From the NCBI GenBank assembly GCA_013044085.1, contig JABEVI010000318.1, positions 1-11,880 of the forward strand: a stretch of 11,880 nt of DNA. Direction: 5' to 3'. The position numbers were made by a program, and so were the translations under genes. The notes under the pieces were generated by a model. That model made no database searches. It was not told the DNA's origin and saw nothing but the letters and a program-made list of their open reading frames with translations. Origin of the DNA: Steroidobacteraceae bacterium (GTDB taxonomy: Bacteria > Pseudomonadota > Gammaproteobacteria > Steroidobacterales > Steroidobacteraceae). This document shows, in pieces, positions 1 through 8,750 of this stretch. Every line of letters starts with the position of its first letter. Position 1 is the stretch's first letter.

Positions 1-2028
1 GCGAGCGCGCCCATCGGCACTGAGCATCGAAAGCACCCGCACATCCTCGAGTGCCTGCCAGATCGTCGGCGCCTCACGACCGAGTGTCAGAAGGTCGGAC
101 AAGCCGACACCCGCCCAAGGCGCCCGCAATACCGCGAACCACGCCGTGCGATCGCCAAGATGCAGCAACGCGCGCGCGAGCATCACGAGGTCGCGCACGG
201 CCGCGCGGTCGGCGAGCGGCTCGATGTCGATCGCGCGGAAGGCGACACCGCGCTCGCGCAGGCATGCGGCGATCTCGCGCGCATGCGAGCGCGCGCGCAC
301 CAGCACGGCGGTGCGCCATGTTGGTTCACGGGTTTGGCGCTCGAGGATGAGATCGGCGAGCGCGGCCGCCTCAGCGGCACGCGAAGGCGAGCCCATCGCC
401 CGCACCGCCGGCGTGTCGCCATCCGCCTCGAGGCGGACCGCCGAACTCGGCCGGAAAGCGATCGCGCCACGATCCCGATCGTCCCGCTCCGGCAGGATCC
501 GTGAGAGCGTCGCGTTGGTCCAAGCGACGAGCGATGCTGCCGAGCGAAAGTTGTCGGTCAGGCGCAGCACCGTGAACGGCAGGCCGCCAAGTCCCTCCTC
601 ACCGAGGTCCAGAAAGGCCCGCACTTCGGCCTGCCGGAATCCGTAGATCGACTGCATCGGGTCCCCAACGCAGAACACGCTGCGTCCGTCACCCGCCTGC
701 CAGCCGACGGTCAAGAGGCGCAGCAGATCGAGCTGCGCCCCGGAAGTGTCCTGGAACTCATCGACCAAGACGTGTTGCAAGCGGTAGTCGAGGCGCAATG
801 CCAGATCGGAGGGCGCCTGCGGATCACCGAGAGCTCGCAAGGCCGCCATCGACACGGCCGGAAAATCGGCGATGCCACGCTCCCGAAACAAGCGGTCGAG
901 TTCGGCGGCCGCGAGTACGAGGACCCGCGCGACGTCACAGACACGGGCCCAGTCCGCCTCGCCATAGACAGGCTCCGGCAGCGTGGCCACCTGCGCGAGA
1001 GCGCGCACGTTGCGCGGGTCACGGCCGATTTCCTCAAGTATGTCCTGCATCGCGCGCTTGTCGGCCAGCCCAGGCGCAAAGCCTTCTGCGCTCGTCAATC
1101 GCGTCCGTATACCGCCCTTCGCGGTCAAGGCGATGCTCGCGAATCCCCGCCAGCGCGGCAGATCGGCCGGATCGGAACCCAGGGGCGCCTCATGCTCGCG
1201 CCAGGGCTGCAGTGCGGGTCCCCGCGCGCCGCCGCGCAACGCGGCCGCCCGCAGCAGCCGGGTGATCGCCGCGATACGTTCCATGCCGATCAACGAGGCG
1301 GCCTGCGCAAGCACGCGTCCGACCAGGATCGCAAGATCCTCATCGAAACGCCGACGCACCTCGGCAAGTTCGTCGGGCGCATCCGCTACCGCCGCACGCA
1401 ATCCCCCGGCGAGCAGGGGCAGCCACCGCTCACGGCTGCGCAACATTCCCGCGATCAGTTCGGCGAGCGCTTCATGCCGTTGATCGCCATAGTCAAGCAC
1501 CTGCTCGACCGCCATGCCGAAGCGATCCTCGTCCTCGTACCCGAGGGCGCGGCGCGCCGCCTCGCGATACAAGCCAAGGGCGTCCTCGGCAATGCGCGGA
1601 CGGGCCCCGAGACCCGAGCCGACCGGCAACTGGCCGGCGAGCCGCGCATTGAAGGCGTCGATGGTTTCGATTCGCAGCCGCGAGGCATGCATGCCGAGAT
1701 CGACTCCCAACGAATCGAGATGCCGTGCCGCCGCCAACGCGAGCCGCCGGGTCACCGGATCGAGGTCGGCGGCGGTTGGTTGTGCCGACGCGCCCGCCGC
1801 GAGCGCCGCGGTGATGCGTTCGCGCATCTCGAGGGCGGCGCGCCGCGTGAATGTCAGTGCGAGAATCGCTTCGGGCGCCTCGACCGCGGCGAGCAGACGC
1901 AGGAATCGCTGCACGAGCAGGGTCGTTTTGCCGGAACCGGCGGGAGCCTGCAGCAACACAGATCCCTCGTGCATGACCGCGCGCTCGCGCGCCGCGGCAT
2001 CGCCCGGCAGGATGTGCGTCTCAGACAA
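1..2028 (-). CDS. UvrD/RecB-family DNA helicase, AddA-like (3' end outside window)
   Basis: ATP-driven DNA helicase of superfamily 1, probably the motor subunit of a double-strand-end processing enzyme with the nuclease encoded just upstream. The window holds 676 codons and the C-terminus is missing. Visible motifs are Walker A APAGSGKT (residues 28-35), motif Ia TFTRRA (59-64), an IETIDAFNARLAG segment typical of the AddA/RecB group, motif II DEFQDT (423-428), motif III GDPMQSIYGFR (455-465) and TDNFRS (491-496). The later helicase motifs, and any C-terminal nuclease domain, would lie outside the window. I chose the TTG start at 2028 because GGAGG sits six bases before it and it overlaps the upstream stop by eight bases (TTGTCTGA). 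A later in-frame ATG at 1974 would leave only nine residues before Walker A. Family assignment is firm; whether it is a true AddA, with its own nuclease domain, cannot be seen here. Confidence 0.93.
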   Translation of the reverse strand, partial: MSETHILPGDAAARERAVMHEGSVLLQAPAGSGKTTLLVQRFLRLLAAVEAPEAILALTFTRRAALEMRERITAALAAGASAQPTAADLDPVTRRLALAAARHLDSLGVDLGMHASRLRIETIDAFNARLAGQLPVGSGLGARPRIAEDALGLYREAARRALGYEDEDRFGMAVEQVLDYGDQRHEALAELIAGMLRSRERWLPLLAGGLRAAVADAPDELAEVRRRFDEDLAILVGRVLAQAASLIGMERIAAITRLLRAAALRGGARGPALQPWREHEAPLGSDPADLPRWRGFASIALTAKGGIRTRLTSAEGFAPGLADKRAMQDILEEIGRDPRNVRALAQVATLPEPVYGEADWARVCDVARVLVLAAAELDRLFRERGIADFPAVSMAALRALGDPQAPSDLALRLDYRLQHVLVDEFQDTSGAQLDLLRLLTVGWQAGDGRSVFCVGDPMQSIYGFRQAEVRAFLDLGEEGLGGLPFTVLRLTDNFRSAASLVAWTNATLSRILPERDDRDRGAIAFRPSSAVRLEADGDTPAVRAMGSPSRAAEAAALADLILERQTREPTWRTAVLVRARSHAREIAACLRERGVAFRAIDIEPLADRAAVRDLVMLARALLHLGDRTAWFAVLRAPWAGVGLSDLLTLGREAPTIWQALEDVRVLSMLSADGRAR

Positions 2029-4630
2029 CGGCCGCCTCCAGGTCACGATCGGCGATGCGGCAGAACGCGTGCAGATAACAGCTCTCACAGGCGCCGGGAA
2101 TCGGGTCGAGCGTGGCGCGGCCGTCGCGAAATTCCGCGGCGAGCCGGTCCAGTCGATCCTTCCACAGCAACACCAGTGCGCGCATGTCAGCCGCGCCCTC
2201 GAGCGCGGTGCGACGGCGCTCGGCAAGGATGACGCCATCGCGCTCGGACTCGATCAGGAAGCGGCATTCGGCCGCGCTGACCTGGCCGTAGGCGACGGCG
2301 ACGAGCCCGTCGCCGACGAGACCGGCGTACAGCGGCAACTGCGGGTTGGCCGGTCGCTCACCGCGCCAGTCGACGCTGGCGGTGTTCGTCTTGTAGTCGA
2401 TCAACAGGCGGGCACCGTCGCTGAGCCGGTCGACACGGTCGATCCGGCAGGAAAATTCGATGCCCGCGTGCTGCGCAAACTGGCGGTCCTGTTCGATGCG
2501 CTCGACCGAGAACGGCGTACGCCGCGCCTCCAGGTCCAGCCATCGGGATAACAACCGCACCGTTCTGCGCCGCTCCCGGCCATGCCAGCGCGGTCCGGGA
2601 TCGCGACGCGCCAGCGCCTCCTGCAGCGCCGCCTCCACGGCGGCATCGATCAGCATCGCTCGCGCCGGCGGCGGGAGGGCGCAAAGCGCGGCCGAATCGC
2701 GAAGTTCGCCCCACACGTGCTCGAGTGCCGCGTGTACGAGACGGCCCCGCTCGCTCGGATCGAATCCGGCAACCGGTCGCCTGAGCCGCTCACAGCGCAG
2801 CCTCGTCTCGGCAAAGCCGCGAAATGCGCACATCGACTGCGCCCGCAAGGTCGCAACGCCCCGTGTCCGCTCGGCGGCGGCGAACACCGGCGCTCGTGAG
2901 TCGACCAGGTGTTCGAGCGCCGGAGCTTGCCGCCACGAGAATTGCCAGAGAGGCCGCGGTACCGCCGAGCCGTGCAGACTCGCCGATCCGGCGTCGATCA
3001 GCCGGCTCGCGGTGGTCGGACGCCCTTCGACCGGGTCGGCGAAACTGAACACCGCGCTTGGCGCCCGATGGGCCCAACGACGCCCGAGATCGCGCGCGGC
3101 CTGCAGGCGCGTCGCCGCCGAGGCGTTCTCGATGCCGTAGTGCCGCTGCACGTCGGTTGGGATCAGCGGCGTCGGCTCGATCGGTGGCGGCCAGGCATCG
3201 GCGCTGAGGCCCGCGATCCAGAGCGCGTCGTAGCAAAGCCAGGGATCCCCGACGGCACCGGTGACCCAGATCGGCGCAATGCCGGTCTGCGGCTGAAAGG
3301 CCCGGTCCCGGGCCGCGCGTGCGAGTTCGGCAGCGGCCTGTCCCGCCGCAAGCGTGCCGTACAACGCATCGGCGGCGGCGAGCGAGGCGAGCAGCTCGCG
3401 AAATCGCTCCACGGACTGGAACTCCCCGCTCGACCAAACGGCGCGGGTGGTCCAGGGATACATCTCGAAGGCACGCAACCAACGAGCGACCCAGCGACTC
3501 ATCGGCGCCGCCTGCGCGCCCTCCTCCAAGGCATCGAGCGCGGCGAATAGGCGTTCGATCAGCGGGCGCGAGTCTGCACGCACGCCTGGCGCGCAGCGCT
3601 GCGCGAGTGCGAGCCACGCGCGCAGCGTCATTTGCACGGGTGCGATCCGGCGAAGCTCGATGTCGATGAGTGCCGCCTGAACCGTCTCGGCGGGCGTCGC
3701 ACCGGCCGTACGCAGCAGAGCGCTGAAGCGTTCGAAGGCCACAGATCCTCTCGCCAGATCGAGCCATTCGAGCGCCGCGGCGACCTGCGGGTAGTCGGCG
3801 AGCGGTGTGCCCCCCGCGATCGCATAGCGGGCATCGGCACCGCGGGGCTCGAACCGCAGGCGTTGCGGCGCGAGCGTGGCGTCGAAGGCATCGATGACCT
3901 CGGCACGCCGCGTCGCCAGGTCGGGTATCAGCATCCAGGCGCGAAATTCCGCCCGTTCCGACGAGCGCGCGCACAACCAGTCGGCGGCGGCGGCAAGCTC
4001 GCGCTCCGGTGAGGCGGCATGACAAGTCCAGGCGGCGGTGCGTGCGCTGCGCGCCGGTTCGACGATCGCGCGGGCATGGCGTCGCAGCCACTCTTGCGCG
4101 GCGGGTCGCCACGCGGGACTCTCGAGACAAGCGATCGGTTCCGGTGCCACCGGAAACTCGCCGAGCAGTTCATCGGTCCCGACACACCCCAGATCCCGGC
4201 AGCGTCGCTCGAACGCATCGATCCAGCGCACGAGCAGCTGAGCCTCCTCGCCCGCGCTCGCCTCGAGGGCGGAGGATGGGATGCCATGCGCGCGCATGAC
4301 GGCACGCGCCCGGCGCGCCGCCTGCGCCGCGCCCGCTGGATCGAGAAATTCCGTGTCGCGCCCGTCCGTGGCGAGCACCTCCCGCCACAGATATCGCTCT
4401 TCGAAATCCTGCAGACAACGCAGTCGGGCCGTGCCGTCCACACAGCGCCGCTCATGCTGTTCGCGCAGCCAGGAGGAGAAGTCGCGGATGCGCGGCGTCG
4501 CCCAGACCTCGTGCCCGGCCGCGCGATGGTGGCGCTCGATGGCGTCGAATATCGCGGCGGCAATCTCCTGTGTCGGTGCCAGCAGCGTCGATCCCGCCTC
4601 GAGTTCGGCGAGCAGTTCGGGCGGGAGCAC
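2021..4630 (-). CDS. PD-(D/E)XK nuclease with iron-sulfur cysteines, AddB-like probable DNA repair protein
   Basis: An 869-residue protein that probably pairs with the downstream helicase to process DNA ends. The C-terminal RecB-type nuclease domain shows H633 (GRLVHAALEH), D731 (CRIDRVD), D745 and K747 in LLIDYKT, and QLPLYAG (764-770). C601 before the domain and C848, C851, C857 after it (C-x2-C-x5-C) match the four-cysteine 4Fe-4S 'staple' of AddB-type nucleases. The N-terminal two thirds resemble an AddB helicase-like scaffold, but the expected P-loop place reads LLAPTQEIAAA, so ATPase activity is unlikely. The stretch DALWIAGLSADAWPPP (469-483 region) fits the roughly 900-residue 'probable DNA repair protein' family (TIGR03623, from memory). 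The start is uncertain: GTG at 4630, eight bases past the alaA stop, gives a good N-terminus but has no clear ribosome binding site; GTG at 4669 is the alternative. The frame stays open far upstream, antisense-like, inside alaA. Confidence 0.9.
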   Translation of the reverse strand: MLPPELLAELEAGSTLLAPTQEIAAAIFDAIERHHRAAGHEVWATPRIRDFSSWLREQHERRCVDGTARLRCLQDFEERYLWREVLATDGRDTEFLDPAGAAQAARRARAVMRAHGIPSSALEASAGEEAQLLVRWIDAFERRCRDLGCVGTDELLGEFPVAPEPIACLESPAWRPAAQEWLRRHARAIVEPARSARTAAWTCHAASPERELAAAADWLCARSSERAEFRAWMLIPDLATRRAEVIDAFDATLAPQRLRFEPRGADARYAIAGGTPLADYPQVAAALEWLDLARGSVAFERFSALLRTAGATPAETVQAALIDIELRRIAPVQMTLRAWLALAQRCAPGVRADSRPLIERLFAALDALEEGAQAAPMSRWVARWLRAFEMYPWTTRAVWSSGEFQSVERFRELLASLAAADALYGTLAAGQAAAELARAARDRAFQPQTGIAPIWVTGAVGDPWLCYDALWIAGLSADAWPPPIEPTPLIPTDVQRHYGIENASAATRLQAARDLGRRWAHRAPSAVFSFADPVEGRPTTASRLIDAGSASLHGSAVPRPLWQFSWRQAPALEHLVDSRAPVFAAAERTRGVATLRAQSMCAFRGFAETRLRCERLRRPVAGFDPSERGRLVHAALEHVWGELRDSAALCALPPPARAMLIDAAVEAALQEALARRDPGPRWHGRERRRTVRLLSRWLDLEARRTPFSVERIEQDRQFAQHAGIEFSCRIDRVDRLSDGARLLIDYKTNTASVDWRGERPANPQLPLYAGLVGDGLVAVAYGQVSAAECRFLIESERDGVILAERRRTALEGAADMRALVLLWKDRLDRLAAEFRDGRATLDPIPGACESCYLHAFCRIADRDLEAAVV

Positions 4631-4638
4631 GACCGCGC

Positions 4639-5889
4639 TCAGCGAGCGAGGGACGCGGGTGCCGAGCACGCCGCTCGCGCGTCGAGCAGCTCTTCGATCC
4701 GTTCGAACACGGTCGTGAGCACCTCGGCCTCCGGCAGATTCGTGATGCGAAAAAAATTGCGTCGCGCGAAGTTGAAGCTGACACCCGGTGCGATCAGCAC
4801 GTGCTTGTTCTCGAGCAGATCGAGCGCGAACTCCTGGTCGTCGAACCCCGGAACGGCCTCTTCGCGGACCTCGACGAACGCATACAGCGCCCCCATGGGG
4901 GCGGCCAGTCGCAGATATTTGCTGCGCGCGACGCCCTCGATGATGGCGCGGCGCGACTCGTGCAAGCGACCGCCCGGCCGTGTCAACTCGCGGATGCTCT
5001 GATATCCACCCAGCGCGGTTTGCACCGCCCATTGACCCGCCACGTTGCTGCAGAGGCGCAGCGAGGACAACAATTCGAGCGCCGCGAGGTATTCCACCGC
5101 ATTCTTGGTGTCGCCGGAAAACGCGGCCCAGCCGACCCGGTATCCGCAGGCCCGATACACCTTCGACAGGCCGCTCATCGTGCAGCACAGTGTGTCATGG
5201 ACGAGCGTCGCCATCGGCACGAACGTGGCGCCATCGTAGAGGATCTGGTCGTAGATCTCGTCGCTCAGCACGACCAATCGATGCTTTTCCGCGATCCGCG
5301 CGATAGCGGCGAGCGTCTCGCGCGGATAGACCGCGCCGGTCGGATTATTCGGATTGACGATGACGATCGCGCGCGTACGCGGGCCGATCGCCGCCTCGAT
5401 CCGCGCCGGATCCGGCAGGTGGCCGTTCTCCGGCCGGCAGTCGTAGTGGACCGCGCGGCCGGAATTCAAATTCACCGCCGCCGTCCACAAGGGATAATCC
5501 GGGCTCGGCACGAGCACCTCGTCACCGGCGTTGAGCAACGCGCGCAAGCACAGGTCGATCAGCTCGCTGACACCATTGCCGATGAACACCTCCTCGACCG
5601 AGATGCCGCGAACGCCGCGCTCCTGCTGTTGCATCACGACGGCCTCGCGGGCCGGGAAGATCCCCTTCTGATGCACGTAACCCTCGCTGTGGCGCAGATT
5701 CTCGATCATCGCGAGGCGCATCGTCTCGGGCGTGCGAAAGCCGAATGCGTACGGATTGCCGATATTCAGCGAGATCACCTCGTGCCCGAGCCGCTCGAGT
5801 TCCAAGGCACGCCGCGCGAGCCGGCCGCGGATCTCATAGCGTACGCTCAACAGGCCCTCGCTCGGGCGCACGTGCTTGACGGGGTTCAT
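4639..5889 (-). CDS. alaA: Alanine aminotransferase, AlaA type (PLP-dependent class I/II)
   Basis: Cytoplasmic PLP enzyme expected to interconvert pyruvate plus glutamate with alanine plus 2-oxoglutarate. At 416 residues it is close to E. coli AlaA (405). Visible fold-type I signs are NPNNPTG (179-185), SDEIYD with D210 and Y213 at the cofactor, the Schiff-base lysine K243 in SGLSKVYR, and R381 in FRITNLP for the substrate carboxylate. The segments SLRLCSNVAGQ and QTALGGYQSI (276-299) and LTRPGGRL (302-309) closely follow the AlaA subgroup and separate it from general aspartate aminotransferases. The ATG overlaps the oppF stop as ATGA, so translation is probably coupled; only a weak purine stretch (GAAG) precedes it. 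Its place after a peptide importer suggests a role in using imported amino acids, which is inference. AspC/AspB-like naming is the main alternative. Confidence 0.93.
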   Translation of the reverse strand: MNPVKHVRPSEGLLSVRYEIRGRLARRALELERLGHEVISLNIGNPYAFGFRTPETMRLAMIENLRHSEGYVHQKGIFPAREAVVMQQQERGVRGISVEEVFIGNGVSELIDLCLRALLNAGDEVLVPSPDYPLWTAAVNLNSGRAVHYDCRPENGHLPDPARIEAAIGPRTRAIVIVNPNNPTGAVYPRETLAAIARIAEKHRLVVLSDEIYDQILYDGATFVPMATLVHDTLCCTMSGLSKVYRACGYRVGWAAFSGDTKNAVEYLAALELLSSLRLCSNVAGQWAVQTALGGYQSIRELTRPGGRLHESRRAIIEGVARSKYLRLAAPMGALYAFVEVREEAVPGFDDQEFALDLLENKHVLIAPGVSFNFARRNFFRITNLPEAEVLTTVFERIEELLDARAACSAPASLAR

Positions 5890-6902
5890 GGCTTCGACTC
5901 GGCGTTCATGGCGGCAGAATAGCCCAAGACCGCGGGTCGGTGACAGGCAACCTGATGATCGGCGGCAAAATTCTCGAGCCGCGGCCGTTCAGCCTCACAA
6001 ATCGGCGCCGCACGCCCGCAGCGCCACCGATAAGCGCACCCCGTCTGCGACGGCCCCGGCGCCGCCTCACCGACCGCCATGCGCACCGAGCTGCGCACCG
6101 CACCGATGCTCGGCACCGCGTCGAGAAGGTCCCGGGTGTACGGATGCAGCGGTGCGCCGAACAATGCCTCGCGCGCCGCGGTCTCGACGAGCCGGCCGCC
6201 ATACATCACCAGCACGCGCCGGCTCAGGTGCCGGACCACAGCGAGGTTGTGGCTGATGAACAGCATTGCCATGCCGGACTGCGCCTGCAGATCCATCAAG
6301 AGGTTGACGATCTGGCCCTGGATCGAGACATCCAGCGAACTGACCGATTCGTCGCAGATCAGCAGTTCGGGCCCCGACATCATCGCCCGCCCGATGGCGA
6401 CGCGCTGGCATTGGCCGCCGCTCAGCTCGTGCGGATATCGGTTCGAGGTCGAGCGCGGCAGACCGACTCGCTCGATCATGCGCTCGATCCGCAAGCACCG
6501 CTCGCGCCACGCGACCCGCGGCTCGAACAGCCGCAGCGGTTCGGCGAGGATCTCGCCGATCGTCATCCGTGGATCGAGGCTGGCGAGCGCATCCTGGAAG
6601 ACCATTTGCATGGCCCGACGATGCTCGCGCATCGCCCGCCGGCCGAGATCGAAAAGGTTCTCGCCGCGCCAGCGCACCTCACCGGCCGCCGCCGGCACCA
6701 GGCGCAGCAGCGCGCGCGCGAGTGTCGACTTTCCGGAGCCGGATTCGCCGACCAGTCCGAGCGTCTCACCGGCGCACAGCGAGAAGCTCAGCTCGTCGAC
6801 CGCCACGAAACGCCGGCGCCGTAGGAAACCGCCCGCCGCGTCGAACTCGACGCGCAGAGAGCGCACCTCGAGCAGCGGCACGTCGGGCGGCGACAGGCTC
6901 AT
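5886..6902 (-). CDS. oppF: Oligopeptide ABC transporter ATP-binding protein OppF
   Basis: One of the two cytoplasmic ATPases powering peptide import through OppBC; 338 residues. Walker A is GESGSGKST (52-60, K58), the Q-loop glutamine is Q103 in FQDALASLDP, the signature is LSGGQCQR (160-167), Walker B is LLICDE (180-185) and the switch histidine is H218 (ISHNL). The C-terminal oligopeptide/dipeptide domain follows, with HPYTRDLL and cysteines at 289, 295, 302 and 320. Matches such as DPRMTIGEILAEPLR are typical of OppF. The residue after the Walker B glutamate is serine (DESVSSLD) where the family nearly always has proline. About 15 residues trail the usual VACHRP end. The ATG at 6902 overlaps the oppD stop as ATGA; a longer in-frame start would reach far into oppD and lacks family similarity. 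Confidence 0.95.
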   Translation of the reverse strand: MSLSPPDVPLLEVRSLRVEFDAAGGFLRRRRFVAVDELSFSLCAGETLGLVGESGSGKSTLARALLRLVPAAAGEVRWRGENLFDLGRRAMREHRRAMQMVFQDALASLDPRMTIGEILAEPLRLFEPRVAWRERCLRIERMIERVGLPRSTSNRYPHELSGGQCQRVAIGRAMMSGPELLICDESVSSLDVSIQGQIVNLLMDLQAQSGMAMLFISHNLAVVRHLSRRVLVMYGGRLVETAAREALFGAPLHPYTRDLLDAVPSIGAVRSSVRMAVGEAAPGPSQTGCAYRWRCGRAAPICEAERPRLENFAADHQVACHRPAVLGYSAAMNAESKP

Positions 6903-7867
6903 GCCGGCCGCGCGGCATGACAAGCGACCAGACGGCCGTCTTCGAGCGGCTCGAGCGCCGGGCGGTGCCGCCGACAGTGTTCGGTCGCATACGCGCAGCG
7001 GGGCGCGAACTCGCATCCCTCGAGGCGCTCACCCGCCGAGGGGGGCTGGCCCGGCAAAGTCGGCAAGCGCGCCAATAGCGGCCCGCCGAGTTCGGGTGCG
7101 CAGCGCATCAGCGCCTGCGTGTAGGGGTGTCGCGGCCGGTCGAACAAGTCGCGTGCCCGCGCATTCTCGACCACCCGTCCCGCGTACATCACGATGATGC
7201 GCTCGGCAAGACCGGCGACGACGGCGAGATCGTGGCTCACGAGCAGGATCGCCATTCGGAAATCCCGGCGCATTTTCGCGAGCAGATCGAGAACCTGAGC
7301 TTGCACGCTCACGTCGAGAGACGTCGTCGGTTCATCGGCGATCAGCAGCTGCGGCTCGCAAAGCAAGCCCATGCCGATCATCACGCGCTGGCGCATTCCG
7401 CCGGACAGCTGGTGCGGGTATTGATCCAGACAGCGCGCCGGATCGGCAATTCCGACTCGCGAAAGCATCGCGAGCGCCGCCGCGCGCGCAACCGTCCACG
7501 ACACCCCACGGTGGTTGACGAGCACTTCGCCCATCTGTACGCCGATCTTCAGATGCGGTGTCAACGCCGACAGAGGATCCTGGAACACCATCGCGAGTTT
7601 CGCGCCGCGCACCCGTTCGAGCCGCTCGCGCGGCGCCGACAGCCACTGTTCATCGGCAAAGCGGATGGAACCGCCAAGATGAGCATCGGCCGGCAACAAC
7701 CCCATGATCGCCAGACACAGCTGGCTCTTTCCCGAGCCGGATTCGCCGACGATGCCGACACACTCGCCCGCCTCCACATCGAGCGAGACCTCGCGCAGGG
7801 ATTCGATGTGCGCGCCCGCCCGCCGATACGTGACGTGCAGATTGGCGACGGAGAGGATGGCGGCCAC
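6899..7867 (-). CDS. oppD: Oligopeptide ABC transporter ATP-binding protein OppD
   Basis: Partner ATPase of OppF, acting at the inner face of the cytoplasmic membrane; 322 residues. Walker A is GESGSGKSQ (41-49, K47), with the glutamine after GKS that E. coli OppD also carries. The Q-loop is Q96 (FQDPLSAL), the signature LSGGMRQR (154-161), Walker B LLIADEP (174-180) and the switch histidine H212 (VSHDL). The C-terminal oligopeptide-transporter domain has HPYTQALM and the cysteine pattern GCEFAPRCAY...C...ACH (285, 291, 298, 316). I chose GTG at 7867, four bases after the oppC stop, because family similarity begins a few residues later; no strong ribosome binding site is seen. An ATG at 7921 is in frame but lies inside oppC and its product there is arginine- and threonine-rich with no family match. 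OppD fits better than DppD from the Walker A and C-terminal details. Confidence 0.94.
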   Translation of the reverse strand: MAAILSVANLHVTYRRAGAHIESLREVSLDVEAGECVGIVGESGSGKSQLCLAIMGLLPADAHLGGSIRFADEQWLSAPRERLERVRGAKLAMVFQDPLSALTPHLKIGVQMGEVLVNHRGVSWTVARAAALAMLSRVGIADPARCLDQYPHQLSGGMRQRVMIGMGLLCEPQLLIADEPTTSLDVSVQAQVLDLLAKMRRDFRMAILLVSHDLAVVAGLAERIIVMYAGRVVENARARDLFDRPRHPYTQALMRCAPELGGPLLARLPTLPGQPPSAGERLEGCEFAPRCAYATEHCRRHRPALEPLEDGRLVACHAARPA

Positions 7868-7871
7868 GTCG

Positions 7872-8750
7872 CTAGGCGTCCCGCGGGTCGAGCGCGTCGC
7901 GCAGCGCGTCGCCGAGCACATTGAAGCAGACCAACAGGACGGCTAGGATCACGCCCGGCACGAGCAGCATCCAGGGCGCGGACTGCATCTGGGCGGCACC
8001 GGAGGCGATCAACGTGCCGAGGCTCGCCTGCGGTTCCTGGATGCCGAGGCCGAGGAAGCTCAGGAAGCTCTCGAACAGGATGATCTGCGGCACCGTGAGC
8101 GTGGCGTAGACAATCACGGGGCCGATGATGTTGGGCACGACATGGCGGAATATGATGCGTCCGGGTCCCGCCCCGGCCGCCGCGGCCGCCTCGATGAACT
8201 CCCGGCCGCGGATCACCATCGCCTGACCACGAACGATGCGTGCCATGGTCAGCCAGCCGATCGCCCCGATCGCCATGAACAGCAGATACACGCTGCGACC
8301 GAAGACCACGGTCAGCAGGATCACGAAGAAGATCAGCGGCAGTCCGCTCAACACCTCGATCAGGCGCATCATGAGCTGATCGACGCGGCCACCGACGAAG
8401 CCGGCGATCGCTCCGTAAGTGATGCCGACGATCAAACTGACCGTCGTCGCGATCACGCCGACGGCAAGCGATATTCGCGTACCCTGAAGCGTACGTACGA
8501 AAAGATCGCGCCCGAGCCGGTCGGTTCCCCACCAATGCGCGTGCCGAAGCCCGGGCGGCATGGCGATGCAGGACCAATCGATCGTGTCGAAATGATTCGG
8601 ATTCAGGTACGGCCCGAAGAGTGCGAGCAAGACCAGAAAGACGATCACGGCGAGGGCGAGCATCGCCGCGCGCGAGCCGCGCAGGCGGCGTCCCGCATCA
8701 CGCCACAATCCCGCGCGTGGTGCTTCTTCGGCCGGATCGCGCAGGTTCAT
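7872..8750 (-). CDS. oppC: Oligopeptide ABC transporter permease OppC
   Basis: Second membrane subunit of the importer; 292 residues (E. coli OppC 302). A basic cytoplasmic N-terminus leads into a first membrane segment near 30-48, then an external loop, and the family motif WWGTDRLGRDLFVRTLQGTR (73-92) before the remaining segments (about 95-117, 137-162, 210-235, 260-280). The EAA coupling loop that contacts the ATPases is EFIEAAAAAGAGPGRIIFRH (184-203). GGRVDQLMMRLIEV (120-133) and NVLGDALRDALDPR (277-290) are strongly OppC-like. Its ATG overlaps the oppB stop as ATGA. No N-terminal truncation is evident. Assignment to the OppC/DppC family is secure; OppC rather than DppC rests on the neighbouring OppD/F and the DLFVRT region. 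Confidence 0.94.
   Translation of the reverse strand: MNLRDPAEEAPRAGLWRDAGRRLRGSRAAMLALAVIVFLVLLALFGPYLNPNHFDTIDWSCIAMPPGLRHAHWWGTDRLGRDLFVRTLQGTRISLAVGVIATTVSLIVGITYGAIAGFVGGRVDQLMMRLIEVLSGLPLIFFVILLTVVFGRSVYLLFMAIGAIGWLTMARIVRGQAMVIRGREFIEAAAAAGAGPGRIIFRHVVPNIIGPVIVYATLTVPQIILFESFLSFLGLGIQEPQASLGTLIASGAAQMQSAPWMLLVPGVILAVLLVCFNVLGDALRDALDPRDA

Noticed and set aside
772..2232. A 486-codon open frame on the plus strand.
   Set aside because: It is antisense to the helicase gene, whose Walker A and other motifs are clear on the minus strand; long antisense frames are expected in G+C-rich DNA and its product has no recognisable motif.
4631..5188. Extended N-terminus for the AddB-like nuclease, giving 1055 residues.
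   Set aside because: The extra part lies antiparallel in frame terms within alaA coding DNA on the same strand, overlaps alaA by over 500 bases and has no family similarity; the protein proper begins near LPPELLAELE.
5880..5960. Possible internal promoter before alaA (a TATTCT box on the minus strand).
   Set aside because: No -35 element was found at 16-18 bases, and the ATGA overlap already explains expression from the upstream genes.
6903..7016. Extended OppF start at 7016.
   Set aside because: It would overlap oppD by over 110 bases and adds basic low-complexity residues with no ABC family match; the ATGA start at 6902 is better.
7868..7921. Extended OppD start at ATG 7921.
   Set aside because: It lies inside oppC and the added residues do not resemble OppD; the GTG at 7867 fits the family start.
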